From assembly GCA_002205965.3 (NCBI GenBank), contig NADL03000629.1, positions 558,001-622,000 on the forward strand: a stretch of 64,000 nt of DNA. Reading direction: 5' to 3'. The notes below the pieces were generated by a model. The model had not been told where the DNA came from and did not search any database. It worked only from the letters and a program-made list of their open reading frames with translations. Shown in pieces: positions 9,601-20,400 of the stretch. The stretch is from Kappaphycus alvarezii. Taxonomy: Eukaryota > Rhodophyta > Florideophyceae > Gigartinales > Solieriaceae. Made by a program: the position numbers and the translations under genes. Positions within the stretch are counted from its first letter, which is position 1. Every line of letters begins with the position of its first letter.

Positions 9601-10337
9601 GATTGTTGATCGTAGTTCTGTCCCAAAGGGCACAAGGATTTACGGTTCTAGATGGGTTGATTTGATGAAGAATGAGGATGGGAGGACATTCCAAGATCTA
9701 GACTTGTCGCGCAGAACTACAGGGACCAAGGTGCAACTGAAATTGCTACAGGTTCTCCACAATCAGCCGTGTCGGTCAGAGGATTGCAGTATCATTAGCT
9801 GCTCTACACCCAGAGAACAAGGTGTATCTACGAGATATATCTCAGGCTTACACTCAGTCCGCGACTAAGTTGGATCGATATGTCTATCTAAAACCTCCCA
9901 CCGAGCTTGGTCTCTCTGAAGACAAACTTTTGCTGGTGCTCAAGCCGTTGTATGGCGTCCCCGAGAGTGGGCTCCACTGGTTCATTACTTACCGTGATCA
10001 CCACAAGACAGGATTGGAATGAAGCAGACACGTGGTGACCCATGTTTATTGTACAAAAGGGATAAAACCGGAATTTGGGCATAACTATACTCCAAGTTGA
10101 TGACTCCTATGGCATGGTAAGCAATGCTTTATTGATGAAGAGGAAACGACGTCTAGTAAGTTCAAGTCTAAACCAAGGAAGTTCGTTCATACTGGGCAAT
10201 CATGTGGCTTTAATGGAACTGAAATTTGCATTGACGAAGATGGAAGGCATCATATAAAGCAAATGGATAAGCTCAAATCATTGAATTACCAGAGAACGCA
10301 GATGATTTCATAAGTATGCGAGCCAAGCTCCAATATA
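9601..10337 (+). pseudogene. Copia reverse transcriptase
   Basis: RT begins at IYGSRWVDLMKNEDGRTF and, after frameshifts, continues with VYLRDISQAYTQSATKLDRY (motif A Asp), LKPLYGVPESGLHWF and DPCLLYKRDKTGIW. The polymerase motif is LQVDDS (about 10,090-10,107), the copia form of YxDD. At least three frame changes and several stops between 10,250 and 10,330 show that it is inactive. It would copy element RNA into DNA in the particle. Confidence 0.8.
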
Positions 10338-10970
10338 TTGGCTGTTGCTGTAGACCCGACATTTGCGCTCCGGTTCAGCTCCTTGCTTCACGCTGTAACC
10401 CCATCAAGAGATGATATACGTGCTCTACGGAAGGTCGTGAAACGATGCCAGGCTACAGCTGAGGTAGGACTTTGTTATGTTCCTATGTTGACATCTAGAT
10501 TAAGGTTGGCACTCTTTACGGATTCTTCCTTTGCCAATACCGAAAACCTGAAGTCTCAGATTGGTTTCGTTTTAGTACTTGTTGATGATAATGGTAATGC
10601 CAATATTCTACACTACGGTAGTTCACGCTGCAAGCGCACTGCACGCTCAGTCATGGCCGCAGAAATCTTTGCCCTAGTGTATGGTTTTGACAATGCTTTT
10701 GTTGCTAGAGACATTCTAGAGGAAGTCCTCGGCAAGAGAATCGAAATCGATGGCTACGTGTCCCGCACTCTTTTCAATGTAGTAGCAAAGAATAGTGCGA
10801 CGCTAGAGAAAAGGTTGCAGATTGACGTGAACGCTATGCGCGAGAGTCATTCTCGAGGAGAGCTTCGTTTCCTTGCGTAGATTCCAGGTGCTCAAAACCC
10901 AGCCGATGCGCTGACTAAGGAAGCATTATCGGACAACCATCCACTTTGGGAGCTTATGCGCACCAACAAG
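10338..10970 (+). pseudogene. Copia RNase H
   Basis: An open stretch of 180 codons contains LALFTDSSFANTENLKSQIG (first catalytic Asp), HYGSSRCKRTARSVMAAEIF (catalytic Glu) and DGYVSRTLFNVV. TAG at 10,878-10,880 replaces the Trp that normally precedes the IPGAQNPADALTKE segment, which continues in the same frame after the stop. Apart from that nonsense change this is the best preserved part of the element. Confidence 0.85.
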
Positions 10971-11046
10971 CTGGATGTGAATCCACAAGGATGGGTTGAA
11001 GAACCCGTTTTGAGATCGTCACAATCTCAAAAGAAAAATCTCCGAG

Positions 11047-11474
11047 TGTCGTCCTTCCGTCATTAGTCAGATCTACCTCTACCATTTAACTGTTACTTTC
11101 TAATCATTCCGTGTCGGAAGGAGAGTGAAGAAAGTTTATGATAATTTAGTGCCTCCAATTGACACTAGTTGAGTCATATGTTGAATCATATGGGGATGTA
11201 TACATTATATATATGGGGAGAAGTTAGACACATTGAGTAAAGAAGTATCGAATAACTGAACAACAAACCACCAAACTGCATCAAGCAAACCTTGTACTTT
11301 GTAAGGTGAACAGCCCTCCATAGGGCTGCAGATCTTTGCGGCGTATGCCGGCCGAAGGGGTTCGCACAACCCGCGAGCCGGGTCGTACGCGAGGTCTGTC
11401 TTCCGGACCCCACACCCTCTCTGTAGGGCCGACTGTATCGCAAGTTACACTTGCCACGAGAGAGAACTTTGACA
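11047..11474 (+). repeat. Copia 3' LTR
   Basis: Matches the 5' LTR over its full length, TGTCGTCC to TTTGACA. It is preceded by a purine-rich stretch (CAAAAGAAAAATCTCCGAG) in the place of the polypurine tract. Confidence 0.92.
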
Positions 11475-11649
11475 ATCATGGCGCGTGAGTGGGATTGTTA
11501 CGGCCACGGAGAAGGAAACTAACCTGCCTGTGACGGGACCCTACGGCACGGAGCATTTAGGGGTGCCTGCTCGCTGGATGGACTGGTCTGATCTCAAGTC
11601 TTCGGACGGCGACGACGTCGGTGATGTCGCTGCCGGTCTGGAGGGTTAG
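11475..11649 (+). pseudogene. Unrecognised protein, C-terminal part after the copia insertion
   Basis: If the copia element and one ATCA copy are removed, the frame ending VYGQTS at 6,040 continues without interruption as WRVSGIVTATEKETN, LPVTGPYGTEHLGVPARW and MDWSDLKSSDGDDVGDVAA to TAG at 11,647-11,649. The acidic end (DWSD-x-x-S-x-D-DDV) has a counterpart at 63.04-63.11 kb. This is strong evidence that copia landed inside a coding sequence. Confidence 0.6.
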
Positions 11650-11749
11650 AAGCTGGTGGGGAAAAGGATAAGGAAGGTGCAAACATATCTCGTGATATGC
11701 CCCAGGTAGCTTTGCTGGCAAATACGACTTTCGATCATTGGGAACCCTC

Positions 11750-11815
11750 TAAGATACCCCGGGTCCCAACCCACCACATCTTTCAAAGAATTAAAGCACC
11801 CAAACATTCACCCCC
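11750..11815 (+). repeat. Class-1 dispersed repeat, copy a
   Basis: Contains the repeat core CCACATCTTTCAAAGAATTA followed by AAGCACCCAAACATTCACCCCC. It is one of about eight degenerate copies of an approximately 80-bp sequence ending in ATTAAAATAACCCAAAAATT plus a C run. Confidence 0.55.
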
Positions 11816-12594
11816 ATTGTAAAAAGTACAGAAATCGGTATGGAGAGGACACGTCCCACCTGGTTTCAAATCGCACGGTACAAAACGTCCGTCAGCCAAT
11901 ATGAGAAATATACTGCACAGGCTGATGGGAATTTCACCCCATGTTCTACAGTGCTCGGCCGACACGCTTTGACCTGCAAATACGAAGACGACATGACTCG
12001 TCGACATCACATCCTCCCCAATGTTCTCGCCCACTTCTGTAAGGAAGTTGAGATCGTCGCGCTCGTCGAGCATCCGCTCCTCCACCAGGTTCCCAATTCG
12101 TCTGGGCATTCGGAGTCCCCCGCATTACGAATGAACATCCATTCCCGCTGCCTATGCGCTTCATAGTACTGATGTCGCCACAGACTGCGACATTATTGTT
12201 GCCCACCTCTCCCCTCGTCGCCACATCTCGCCAAGTGCGGTTACCGCAGGCGCTGCCGCGACAATCGCAGAGGGTGAGAAACGTCGTCATTACAGCAATT
12301 ACTGCGACCAAAACGATATCCTCCGCTCCACTGTCTGGATTGATATCTACGGCGCCATGGGCAACGACGGCCATAGTTTATTCCGCTGCATTGCTTCCTT
12401 CGCTGCTTCCCGTCGCGGTTCCTCCCTCAACAGGAGCTTCGCGACTTCGTTACCCGTTTTGCGTTTAGTCTAAAAGTGATACACGCGCGACAGGTTTCCA
12501 CCGGCCGCCAGCATTCGTAGTTGATTTCTGAATACCCTCCGCACGCTTCTGTGCCACACTGTACTGTACAACTCGTAAAGATCTACCAACACCA
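11816..12594 (-). repeat. AQKRAEG short-ORF repeat, copy 3 (longest)
   Basis: The leader at about 12,592-12,555 is followed on the minus strand by the degenerate N-terminal region and, from about 12,374, by AVVAHGAVDINPDSGAEDIV, a hydrophobic stretch LVAVIAVMTTFLTLCDCRG, SACGNRTW and a Gly/Asn-rich extension to about 11,946. An overlapping frame (11,783-12,109) reads RIGNLVEERMLDERDDLNFL and continues with EVGENIGEDVM, which may be the true continuation after a frameshift. The hydrophobic stretch of about 17 residues could be a membrane segment. No known family is recognised. Confidence 0.5.
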
Positions 12595-13133
12595 TGTAAC
12601 CACATCTTACCCATCGGCGAAGACTTATCCCGCGTAACGCATTAGCCGCTGTTGACTAATTTCGCGCGCAAAACCAACGGTACGCAACGGCAATCCAGTG
12701 AAAGACTTGTTCGAGAAAAATAGAGCAGATTCTATTCTACCACGTAAGGCAAGCAAGCGGGCGCACTCACCTGACTGCGGAGTTCCCGTGGTGAGTGGCC
12801 ACTCAAGCGAATGGCCTTTATAGCTGCCCTTCATCATACGAGTTGACGGCTGGTATGACGGAAAAGAATATCTTTGTGCAAACAGCTCTAGAAATATCTA
12901 GACTAGAGGAGTATATCAACAACACCAAGTACTTTGATGTAATATCCGACTTGAAATAGATAGCATATCTGTGAACAAGTGCGCTGCACGATTGTACTGT
13001 ATTCGGCATGAAAATGCATCTGCACCCTTACGCAGAACGCATATGCGCTCATTGTAAGTAACCCAAAAGCGACATGACCGTGATTACACAACAGCGCCCC
13101 GTAGTTTGTGAGGTGGAAACTGATAGAAACTGC
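12595..13133. other. Gypsy-1 3' flank or untranslated region
   Basis: Downstream of the gypsy integrase. The stretch TTATCCCGCGTAACGCATTA (about 12,627-12,646) matches the beginning of class-1 repeats at 17.41 and 25.12 kb. A 3' LTR would be expected here, but I could not find a matching partner on the other side of the element. Confidence 0.4.
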
Positions 13134-14240
13134 TTAAGTTGAACTTGCGGTCTGGCGCTGGCGTTGAGTCCCATTCTGCTTGATATCAGAAAGATATTCT
13201 TCTAACAATAGGGGAACATCGTTCTGCGACGATGACAGGGCAACCCAATCGGTTTCTTCCTCTCGGAACCCTTTCCATTTCACAAGAATTTCGACAACGC
13301 CACGTCGGTTTCGAATGTCCAAGAACCGATCAATCACCAAGAACTCTCCTTCCTGATATGCCAAATAATTGAGTAGCTCTTCTGTGATCTCAAAATCTTT
13401 GTTGCGGAATAATTTGAGCCTACGACCATGAGCCTCCGTAGTTGAGCCGTTAAGTAGAGATCTGATCAGAAAAATGTAGTTGGAACGACACTCTTGCACC
13501 ACATATGGTCCGAGCCACTTTAGAGAGGGTTTTCGCACATGGTCTCGTTGTTGCACGCCACAAAGAACGTAGTAGCCTTCCGTAAAATTAATAGCGCTAA
13601 AATTAGTTCTACGGCCGTGAGAAGCGACCGCTTGCTGTCTTTTCTTCCCAGCGCGTTCGGCGACGTCCTTATGCATATTTTCCAGTGCTTTTTGAGTAGA
13701 CTCAATATTCTTGATCTGTGTGTGGCGAATGCTGTCCAGATGCAGAACTTCTGTCTTGGTCCCAACCTTCCTAGTGATGGCAGAAAGAGGTGAGTCCTGT
13801 TTATGTCCGGTAAAAACGGTTAACGGACAACGATTCCCTAGTCGTTCGAGTGAGGAATTGTTCAAGACGGATTGAACCACTGGCAGAATACTCGGCCAGC
13901 AGCTGTGTGGCAACTGATATTCAGACAAAAGTGCCCGGCAAGTTCGGAGGAGCTCTCGGCAGACGCCTTCCACTGTTCGGTTCGAACATGGACAATATGC
14001 CAATGTGAAGTGATGAACGGATTTAGTTTTCTCCTTGAGCACTCGCAATACTTCATTCTTGAAATGAGATCCTCTGTCTGATACCCAATGATGCACCACT
14101 CCAAAAGCCGCAAACCATCTGATCATACTATCTGCGACGATATCCTCGGTAGTTTCAGTGGTCGGTGTAAGCCAGTCGTAGCCACTGTGGTCGTGCATGA
14201 ATATTAGAGCGTAGAGAAATTCATCTTCTGCGGGAGACAT
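13134..14240 (-). CDS. Gypsy-1 integrase core with C-terminal chromodomain
   Basis: This uninterrupted frame of 368 codons starts at an ATG (14,238-14,240) inside the polyprotein. The catalytic triad is visible: Asp in HDHSGYDWL (residue about 17), Asp in VSDRGSHFKNEV (about 55) and Glu in NRTVEGVCREL (about 91). A GPY/F-like segment (SLKWLGPYVVQECRSNYIFL, residues about 233-252) follows. Residues about 298-350 form a chromodomain (EILVKWKGFREEETDWVAL), which in chromoviruses directs integration to marked chromatin. As the only intact large frame of this element it may be under-mutated by chance or recently active. Confidence 0.85.
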   Translation of the reverse strand: MSPAEDEFLYALIFMHDHSGYDWLTPTTETTEDIVADSMIRWFAAFGVVHHWVSDRGSHFKNEVLRVLKEKTKSVHHFTLAYCPCSNRTVEGVCRELLRTCRALLSEYQLPHSCWPSILPVVQSVLNNSSLERLGNRCPLTVFTGHKQDSPLSAITRKVGTKTEVLHLDSIRHTQIKNIESTQKALENMHKDVAERAGKKRQQAVASHGRRTNFSAINFTEGYYVLCGVQQRDHVRKPSLKWLGPYVVQECRSNYIFLIRSLLNGSTTEAHGRRLKLFRNKDFEITEELLNYLAYQEGEFLVIDRFLDIRNRRGVVEILVKWKGFREEETDWVALSSSQNDVPLLLEEYLSDIKQNGTQRQRQTASST

Positions 14241-14506
14241 ATAGCAGAAATCAAAGTGAAGAAGTGCATTCGGCTGGTCGGCGTGAAGAGCGTGTCCAAG
14301 AGGGCGAGGGATAATTTTTTCCGTCTATGTGCAGAGACAGTGCAAACAAGAATCGCAAACGATTTAAGATCGGCGTCCATGTTATTCCAGTAGAATTGTG
14401 CCCTAGTTGCTGCAATGGTGACTTTGGATGCTCGATGTCCACCATGACCAGTGTGAGCGGCGATGGCGATACGAAGTTGCATCAGTTCTGCATCTTCCGG
14501 AACCAT
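14204..14506 (-). pseudogene. Gypsy-1 integrase zinc-binding domain
   Basis: AAHTGHGGHRASKVTIAATR followed by FYWNNMDADLKSFAILVCTV is the H2C2 zinc-binding segment that precedes the integrase core (His residues of HTGHGGH, then the Cys pair, only partly conserved). A frameshift of the polyprotein separates it from the core: the two frames overlap between 14,204 and 14,240. Confidence 0.75.
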
Positions 14507-15430
14507 AGAATGTCTCGGTTTTTTCGGATACCTTCCTCTGTTCTACTAAAATTCCTCGGGAACGGCTCCTTGCAGGCGTCTTGGACCTGAAAGATCTCTT
14601 TCATACTCGGCCAATCGAATCTTGAATCCTCCCCAGGGTTGATCGGGGCGACCATCAAAGCCATCGCTCGTGGTGTATTGACGGCTTGGACTTTTCCAGA
14701 GGGTTTAACAGCCCAGCGGGTGAGCATGTCTGCCCAGATATTCCTATCTCGGACAGGTGTGCCACAACATACCGGAATGCACTCAGCTTGATAGCCCATC
14801 TCATGAGCTTACTTGCTGTGTGACGCGCAATACCAGGATTCCTTCCGAAAGGATCGTAGAGGTAGACTATATTAGCATGATCAATGAAAATATTAACTTC
14901 GTGGCCACCACAAGGTAATCAAGACGACACATTGCTTCCCCTATGGCATAGACTTCTTTTTCTGGCACAGACCAGTTGCTTGCTGATACGAAAAGGCTCT
15001 GAAAGGAAGCACAGTGGCTCGTGCCGTTGTTCCTCGACGTCCTTGTTGCGTCTTCAACGGGGATCTGAGTCAGAATAGCCGCCCATTACGAGTCCGAAGC
15101 GTCCGTATAGAGACAAAGAATGTGCTCTGGCTTCGGATAGGCGAGCTTCACTGAGGCAGCTAATTGAGATTTGATGTCAGCGAAAGCTGAATCATGGTCG
15201 GCGCCCCATGAGCTGCCGAGGGGTAAGTTGCGCAGAGCGTTCCTTTTTCGCTTCCCGGCGATCTTGTAACAATCTTCTAAAAGGCTATGAAGCACTTCGA
15301 TTCGTTCGGCGTAGGCGGGAATGGCGTTGCGCATCCACTTGGTGGCACATTCGAATTTTTGAAGGTCACTTGCCATTTTAGGCGTCGTCATCGTCACTAG
15401 TGACTGAAAGTGGCGTGGGTGGTACTGCAT
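14482..15430 (-). pseudogene. Gypsy-1 RT thumb, RNase H and connection
   Basis: YHPRHFQSLVTMTTPKMASD and KFECATKWMRNAIPAYAERI mark the RT thumb; LCLYTDASDS (about 15,090-15,120) is the RNase H start with its catalytic Asp. Broken RNase H sequence follows to PVRDRNIWADMLTRW (about 14,740), the end of RNase H before the integrase. Stops between 14,800 and 15,086 interrupt it. Confidence 0.75.
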
Positions 15431-16117
15431 ACCATCAGCGGAGATGACTTTTCCACAAAATTGTACATTGCGATAAAATAAGTTCGACTTCTCCGCGTGG
15501 ACCTTCAGTCCAATTTACTTCCAGACACGAAAAAAGGATTCGATGTTGGCCAAGAGTTTTTTTGTCCTCTACTTGGAACAGAAATCATCAATCTATTGTA
15601 GCATTTTCTTGACGCGTCCTTCAATTTTATCTGCTAGGACTGCTTGAAAATGATTTCCGGAGTCGCTGCCTCCCTGGAGAAAGCGTCTGGAAGAGTAAAC
15701 TCCCAGGAATGTTTGAATGTACATCATCTCTTGTGACTCTGCGGAAAGAGGAACCTGCCAATGGCCGTGGGAGAGGTCAATATTGGCGAAACAGGTGCTT
15801 CCAGAAACGTCCAGGAATTTGGACTCGAGATGTGGCATTGCCGATTGGATTGGAACCGTGCGTAAGTTCGGCCCTCGAAGGTCCACTGTGAAGCGGAGTT
15901 TGTTAGAACCCAGTTTGGGTACTGCAAGAGCTGGTGCAGCCCACCTGGAGGATGGGTTCTTGTAGATAGCACACACTGCCTCCAGCTCTCGGATTGTCTG
16001 AATAATGAACTCTCTCTGCTGCGGAGCATAGCGTCGCTGAGAAGAAGGGTATGGCTTAGCATTCTCACCTAGGGTGATGCTCAGTGGAGCGACGTCTACT
16101 GGAGGATCGGCCCCGAG
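15431..16117 (-). pseudogene. Gypsy-1 reverse transcriptase fingers and palm
   Basis: IYKNPSSRWAAPALAVPKLG, FTVDLRGPN, STCFANIDLSHGHWQVPLS (motif A Asp) and MMYIQTFLGVYSSRRFLQG are classic Ty3/gypsy RT. At 15,593-15,595 a TAG stands directly before IDDF, where a Trp is expected (Q-W-IDD); the frame continues past it through SNLFYRNVQFCGKVISADGM. The element cannot make full-length RT. Confidence 0.85.
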
Positions 16118-16795
16118 TTAGATGCGAAACACATCCCGATAGCTTTCGAGAAGCCTTGAAAGCTTATCTGAGCCTGGGTTCGTTAAACCGTTGGTCCTGG
16201 CTTCTCTGATAGTCCTAGTAAACGCCTGATCTATCGATTCCTTCGTGTCTTTGCCAATGCCGGCAGCCAGACCACTCTGGAAGTTCAATAGGGTCATCAT
16301 CAGCTGCCATGAATGAGAGTCCGCGGTACTTCGCAGAAGCCAACTTGAGCGATTGGGAGTCAATTTCCGTTAAATGCTTGTCAAGAATGTTGTCTCGCCG
16401 GGTGCATGTGATCCTTGAGATTGAATCCAATCGAATGAAGGAAAGGTTTTCCTAAAAGAATTTCGCCCATGTCGTGGTCGACGACGTAAAATTCGATACT
16501 CCTCACACGAACCGGTATACTAGAGCCAGGAAGGTAGATTTGATTGCTAGTATTACAGAGCAGGAGTCTTCTGCATCAAGTTTGAACGCGCCTTCGAGAG
16601 ACAGTGGCCTGGGTAACACTTTCACAGAAAGATCTGGGACCGAAGAGATGATCTTCTTGAATGTCTTCGAGTCAATTGCACTAAAGTCGGCACCAGAGTC
16701 GCCAAGAACAGTATCGAACACTGTGTCCTCGAGAAAAACCCTGAAACGGCTTCCTCGCCGTTTGGCAAACCCATGTTTTACTGTGGTTCAGGTCT
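16118..16795 (-). pseudogene. Gypsy-1 protease and linker
   Basis: FDTVLGDSGADFSAID (about 16,670-16,720) is a retropepsin active site of the D-S-G-A form. The linker between protease and RT (ESIDQAFTRTIREARTN, SDKLSRLLESYRDVFRI) is in a separate frame at 16,118-16,363. The protease would cut the Gag-Pol polyprotein. Confidence 0.75.
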
Positions 16796-17417
16796 TCAAG
16801 GTCTTAGCTCTCTTTGGCTTATTGTTGGAGTAGTCTTCTCGAATATTTCCTTCATTTTCTCGGTCGTAGTGATTGTGCAGTCCTTGAGGTGGTGAATTCC
16901 GTCACAGTCTTTGTTTAGACAAGGCTTAGACCATTCTGTGTCCTTGCTTTTTGAAGAATTACGACTTGACTTGAGAGAATCACTGCCTTCTTTCTGAGGA
17001 AAATGTTCCGGCGTTAGGTGTTCTCCATGCTTACGAGCACGATCAAGATTCTTCTTTGCTTTTCGAGGAATCAGACGGGCTCTTCTGGTGGTTTCCGTTA
17101 GAGACAGTTCCAAAGAAATGTTTGATACTTCGTCTCTGAAATATTTGATGCTCGCATGCTGTTCGTTTTTCCATCCACGATGCGTCATCTTGATCCTCTC
17201 TTGCAATACATCGGACTGAAATTTGCTCACGAGTCTGTCCAGAAACTTCTTTGCCATATCTGCATCCTTCAAGATCTCTGAAGCATTGTTCTGATCGAGA
17301 GGAAGTGATCACAGAGATGATAAAATTACAAACACCTCCTGCAGACATTGCGCCGGCTCTGTAAGCAAGGTCATCTACTGTACTGTAGTTTACCGAAAGC
17401 GAGGACTTATCCCGCAT
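16796..17417 (-). pseudogene. gag: Gypsy-1 Gag, C-terminal part
   Basis: The frame includes DADMAKKFLDRLVSKFQSDV and a basic linker, and ends with the zinc knuckle CLNKDCDGIHHLKDC (about 16,880-16,925), the nucleocapsid motif. The N-terminal half is missing or lies in the shifted frame up to 17,417. Confidence 0.75.
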
Positions 17418-17485
17418 AACGTATTAGCCTCGTGGGTATAACCGACCACATCTTCCATACATTAAAATAACCCAAAAATTCCCCT
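17401..17485 (+). repeat. Class-1 dispersed repeat, copy b
   Basis: Reads TTATCCCGCATAACGTATTA, then CCTCGTGGGTATAACCGACC, ACATCTTCCATACATTAAAA and TAACCCAAAAATTCCCC. With 25,114-25,197 and 58,847-58,905 it defines the roughly 80-bp consensus. It abuts the truncated gag. Confidence 0.7.
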
Positions 17486-20400
17486 CCTGCAGGATCCTTT
17501 TTGTTCTGTGTAAACTTCATAGCGCGAAGCGTGGCGTCGATACGTTCAAATGAGAACTGTTTCATCCCTTTATGTCCTTGCTACACAAAATCAAATCATG
17601 TATGACGTTCTGGGTATGAAAAGATCTTTTGCTGTACGTTGGGAAAGTTTCAGTTTTGGTTTCAGCTTCTTTTACAAAGTTTCTACTATTTTCGAATTCT
17701 AGAATGTGACTAACGATACATTCATATATTCCGGAGTTACCATCCCTTCCTTAGCTTTAAATGGCTCCAAATAGCTTTCTATTTATACTTATTGCTTTCT
17801 ATCTCACGATGAGAAGAAGTGTAAGAGCTATTAGCAGTAAAATGTTATTTAAGGCGCTGCCAAAAAACGTATAACGTAATATATGAAATGACAGATAATA
17901 CAAAATCTGCAAGTTATGAACTCCAGGTTCTCTTTAACATTGCTCAGGAATACTTAGCCACGATAGTTCAATGAGAAGCTCTAAGCGTGTAACGGTTATG
18001 CCAAAGTTACCTCAAATAACCTTTCAGTAACCCTCCAGTACCGTAACTAAGGATATACACTGTAAGAAGACATCAGTGCAACTGTGAACTGTACCACGCA
18101 CCAGTGTAAAAACATAAGATCATACCACTCTTTGCCAAGCCAAATACATAAAGACGTCTTGGCTATCTCACGTGTTTCTCGAAAATTTTCGGATCCCACC
18201 AATCAGCAACTACTTTTGCCTACTTGCCAATTGGACCAATGGAACTTTGCCATGATTTTTAGTGCTGTCGTAATCACTGCGAACTGCTACATGAGCCGCC
18301 AGAACCTTTAATTTTGATAACTGTAGGGTCGGTTTTTTTAGAGTACCTTTTGAATTCAGTACCGTTTGCTTACAATTTATCTTTGCTGGTGTTGAGTACT
18401 TTTTCTATATGAGCCCTGGTCGACATGCTTACCAGAATCATCAACCAACAGTTTGGCTATCTATTTCCTTTTGTGGTGTCAACATTCCACAGACGGGATC
18501 AATAAGACAATTTCTATATTTAGTATTTTATCTTTTTCACACTTTTTGTGATTAACCAAATTTTCATGAGCTCTTCGCTCTCTAAGGGGTCAAGACTTAA
18601 TTTATTTAATTTTAAATACCTTAAAAGCATGCCTCACTATAGGTTAGAACATATGGAGTAAAATTAGATGGTCAACAGGATAAAGTGCAAATGGCGATAT
18701 TTTAAAATTCTGGGAACTTTAAGATTTGTAGCATTTTATCCGAAATTTCTTTTTCAAGTGAAAAAAGCCCAGAAAATGATTCCTTCTCATGATATCAGTG
18801 ACTTTTTTCTATAATAAATTAAACCTCTCCTCCTGTATTCTTGTAGCTCTGCATCACAGAAAGTTATAATAATTTTTTGCAGACAGTTTATTCAATTTTG
18901 CTATCTACATCCATACTGCTTTTTAGTACTCTTGAATACTTCCATACTTCCGCAGGGAACAACTTTTTGTTTTTCTGCTTTGTTTCTATTTCTGTGATTT
19001 GGTGAGTGAAAATGTCATACACAGCTTATATTATGTCAAGATCATACATCCATTTCCAGCAAAAACCACAACAATATTTACCAATTTATCTTGTTATATG
19101 TTAAGAAATTAATGTTGTTGTATCATTTATATTTTATTTTTTCACATCTCATCACTGCAGGCGATGTAGACACTGTTAAAATGTAATGACAGAAATTTCA
19201 AAACCATTTTTCTCCAATTTGCAGATCATGTCAAAATCGAATCCATTGTCTCAAAAACATGTGCGAAGATTTAATTGGGGTTAATCTGGACTACAAGAAA
19301 AGGTTTTTTTGACTTACATTTACCAAGATGCTATATTTATATAAACATTTAACCACAATAGTTTAATCAGCCTCCAATAGTCGTGGGTTTACACTATTTT
19401 TCAATGCTTTGGATGTGTTAGATGCACTGTACTCCTAAGGCGCAACTTTCAGTCCTTCCAATCTGACATTGAGAATTTTAAAAGTGCATAGAGATAACCA
19501 AAATGGACTTATGAATTTTTTGTCTGACAAATTATCCTACCTTACAAAAGACTAACATTTAATAGTTTCAACCCTGAAATTATTTCTTTTATTTCTCACT
19601 TATGCTTAAAGAATTTCTAAGTGGACTAAATGTGTAAAGAAAAAGGTTACATGTGATAAATTTAGATTATACAGGTGTATGGAGTAGGCGTTCTCTTTTT
19701 TTACTGTCTATATTTGAATAAATCAGATTTTCAATATTATTTCACTTTCTCAGAAGATATTGTACCTCTCTAGTAAATCAATCAATGATTAAATTATGAT
19801 GTAATCTTCTTTGATACTAAATAGGTTCTTCTAATATTCCTTGCGCAAGAAATTTGGTGTCCATCTCTCAAAAAAAAACTTCCCAAGACTTCTTGACTGT
19901 CATGCTCTTATAACCAATCACCATAAGCCTGAAACCCCAAAGAAAGATATAATTTATTATCTTACCTGTTTTTATTCAGTATTTACTGAGATCTCACGAC
20001 GATATACTAAGTCAATAATTAAGATTCTTCAATTGTGCTAATTACTACCCAGATTGGGTAATTTGTGCCATTGCTGAGACTAAGAAACGTCTAGTAACAG
20101 CTTTTGCAGCTACGAAATAAGATTCAAGGTTGAATCAATTTTAGCGATTTTTCTAGCATATAAAGCGATGCATATTAGCAGAGGATATTTTCTGACGAGT
20201 AATAACTCAAGGACTAAAGTATCACCAATATGTTCAAGAAAAATATTTATTTGTTTTCATAAGTACCACGGTCAAAGTTTGTGCACAAATGCAGCATCAA
20301 TCCCCATAATTGATTCAAACTCTTGAGCTGAGTCCTACGGAGGAACCCATCCCCCTAAATGCATAGATTAAAATTCCGATAGTCATGATCCACCCATCCT

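Larger units (their letters stand above)
6041..11474 (+). mobile_element. Ty1/copia LTR retrotransposon, defective
   Basis: The 5.4-kb element has 432-bp (5') and 428-bp (3') LTRs that start TGTCGTCC and end TTTGACA. The flanks share ATCA (before 6,041 and after 11,474), a likely target-site duplication of 4-5 bp. Domain order Gag, protease, integrase, reverse transcriptase, RNase H is that of Ty1/copia. Motifs such as YGVPESGLHWF, LQVDDS and RTARSVMAAEIFAL resemble the fungal and red-algal copia lineages. It cannot be autonomous: several frameshifts, a stop in RNase H and the loss of most of the integrase core are visible. The near-identical LTRs suggest that insertion was fairly recent. Confidence 0.92.
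13134..17417 (-). mobile_element. Ty3/gypsy chromovirus (gypsy-1), LTRs not identified
   Basis: On the minus strand the order gag, protease, reverse transcriptase, RNase H, integrase, chromodomain is that of Ty3/gypsy chromoviruses. Integrase with chromodomain is one uninterrupted frame of 368 codons; all upstream parts are split by frameshifts and stops. Gag is truncated at its N terminus near 17,417, where a class-1 repeat abuts the element. No LTR pair is visible. Confidence 0.9.

Noticed and set aside
12600-17430. LTR pair for gypsy-1 based on shared TTATCCCGC-TAACG-ATTAGCC
   Set aside because: The same sequence is the start of the class-1 repeat also found at 25.1 kb, so it is not specific to this element.
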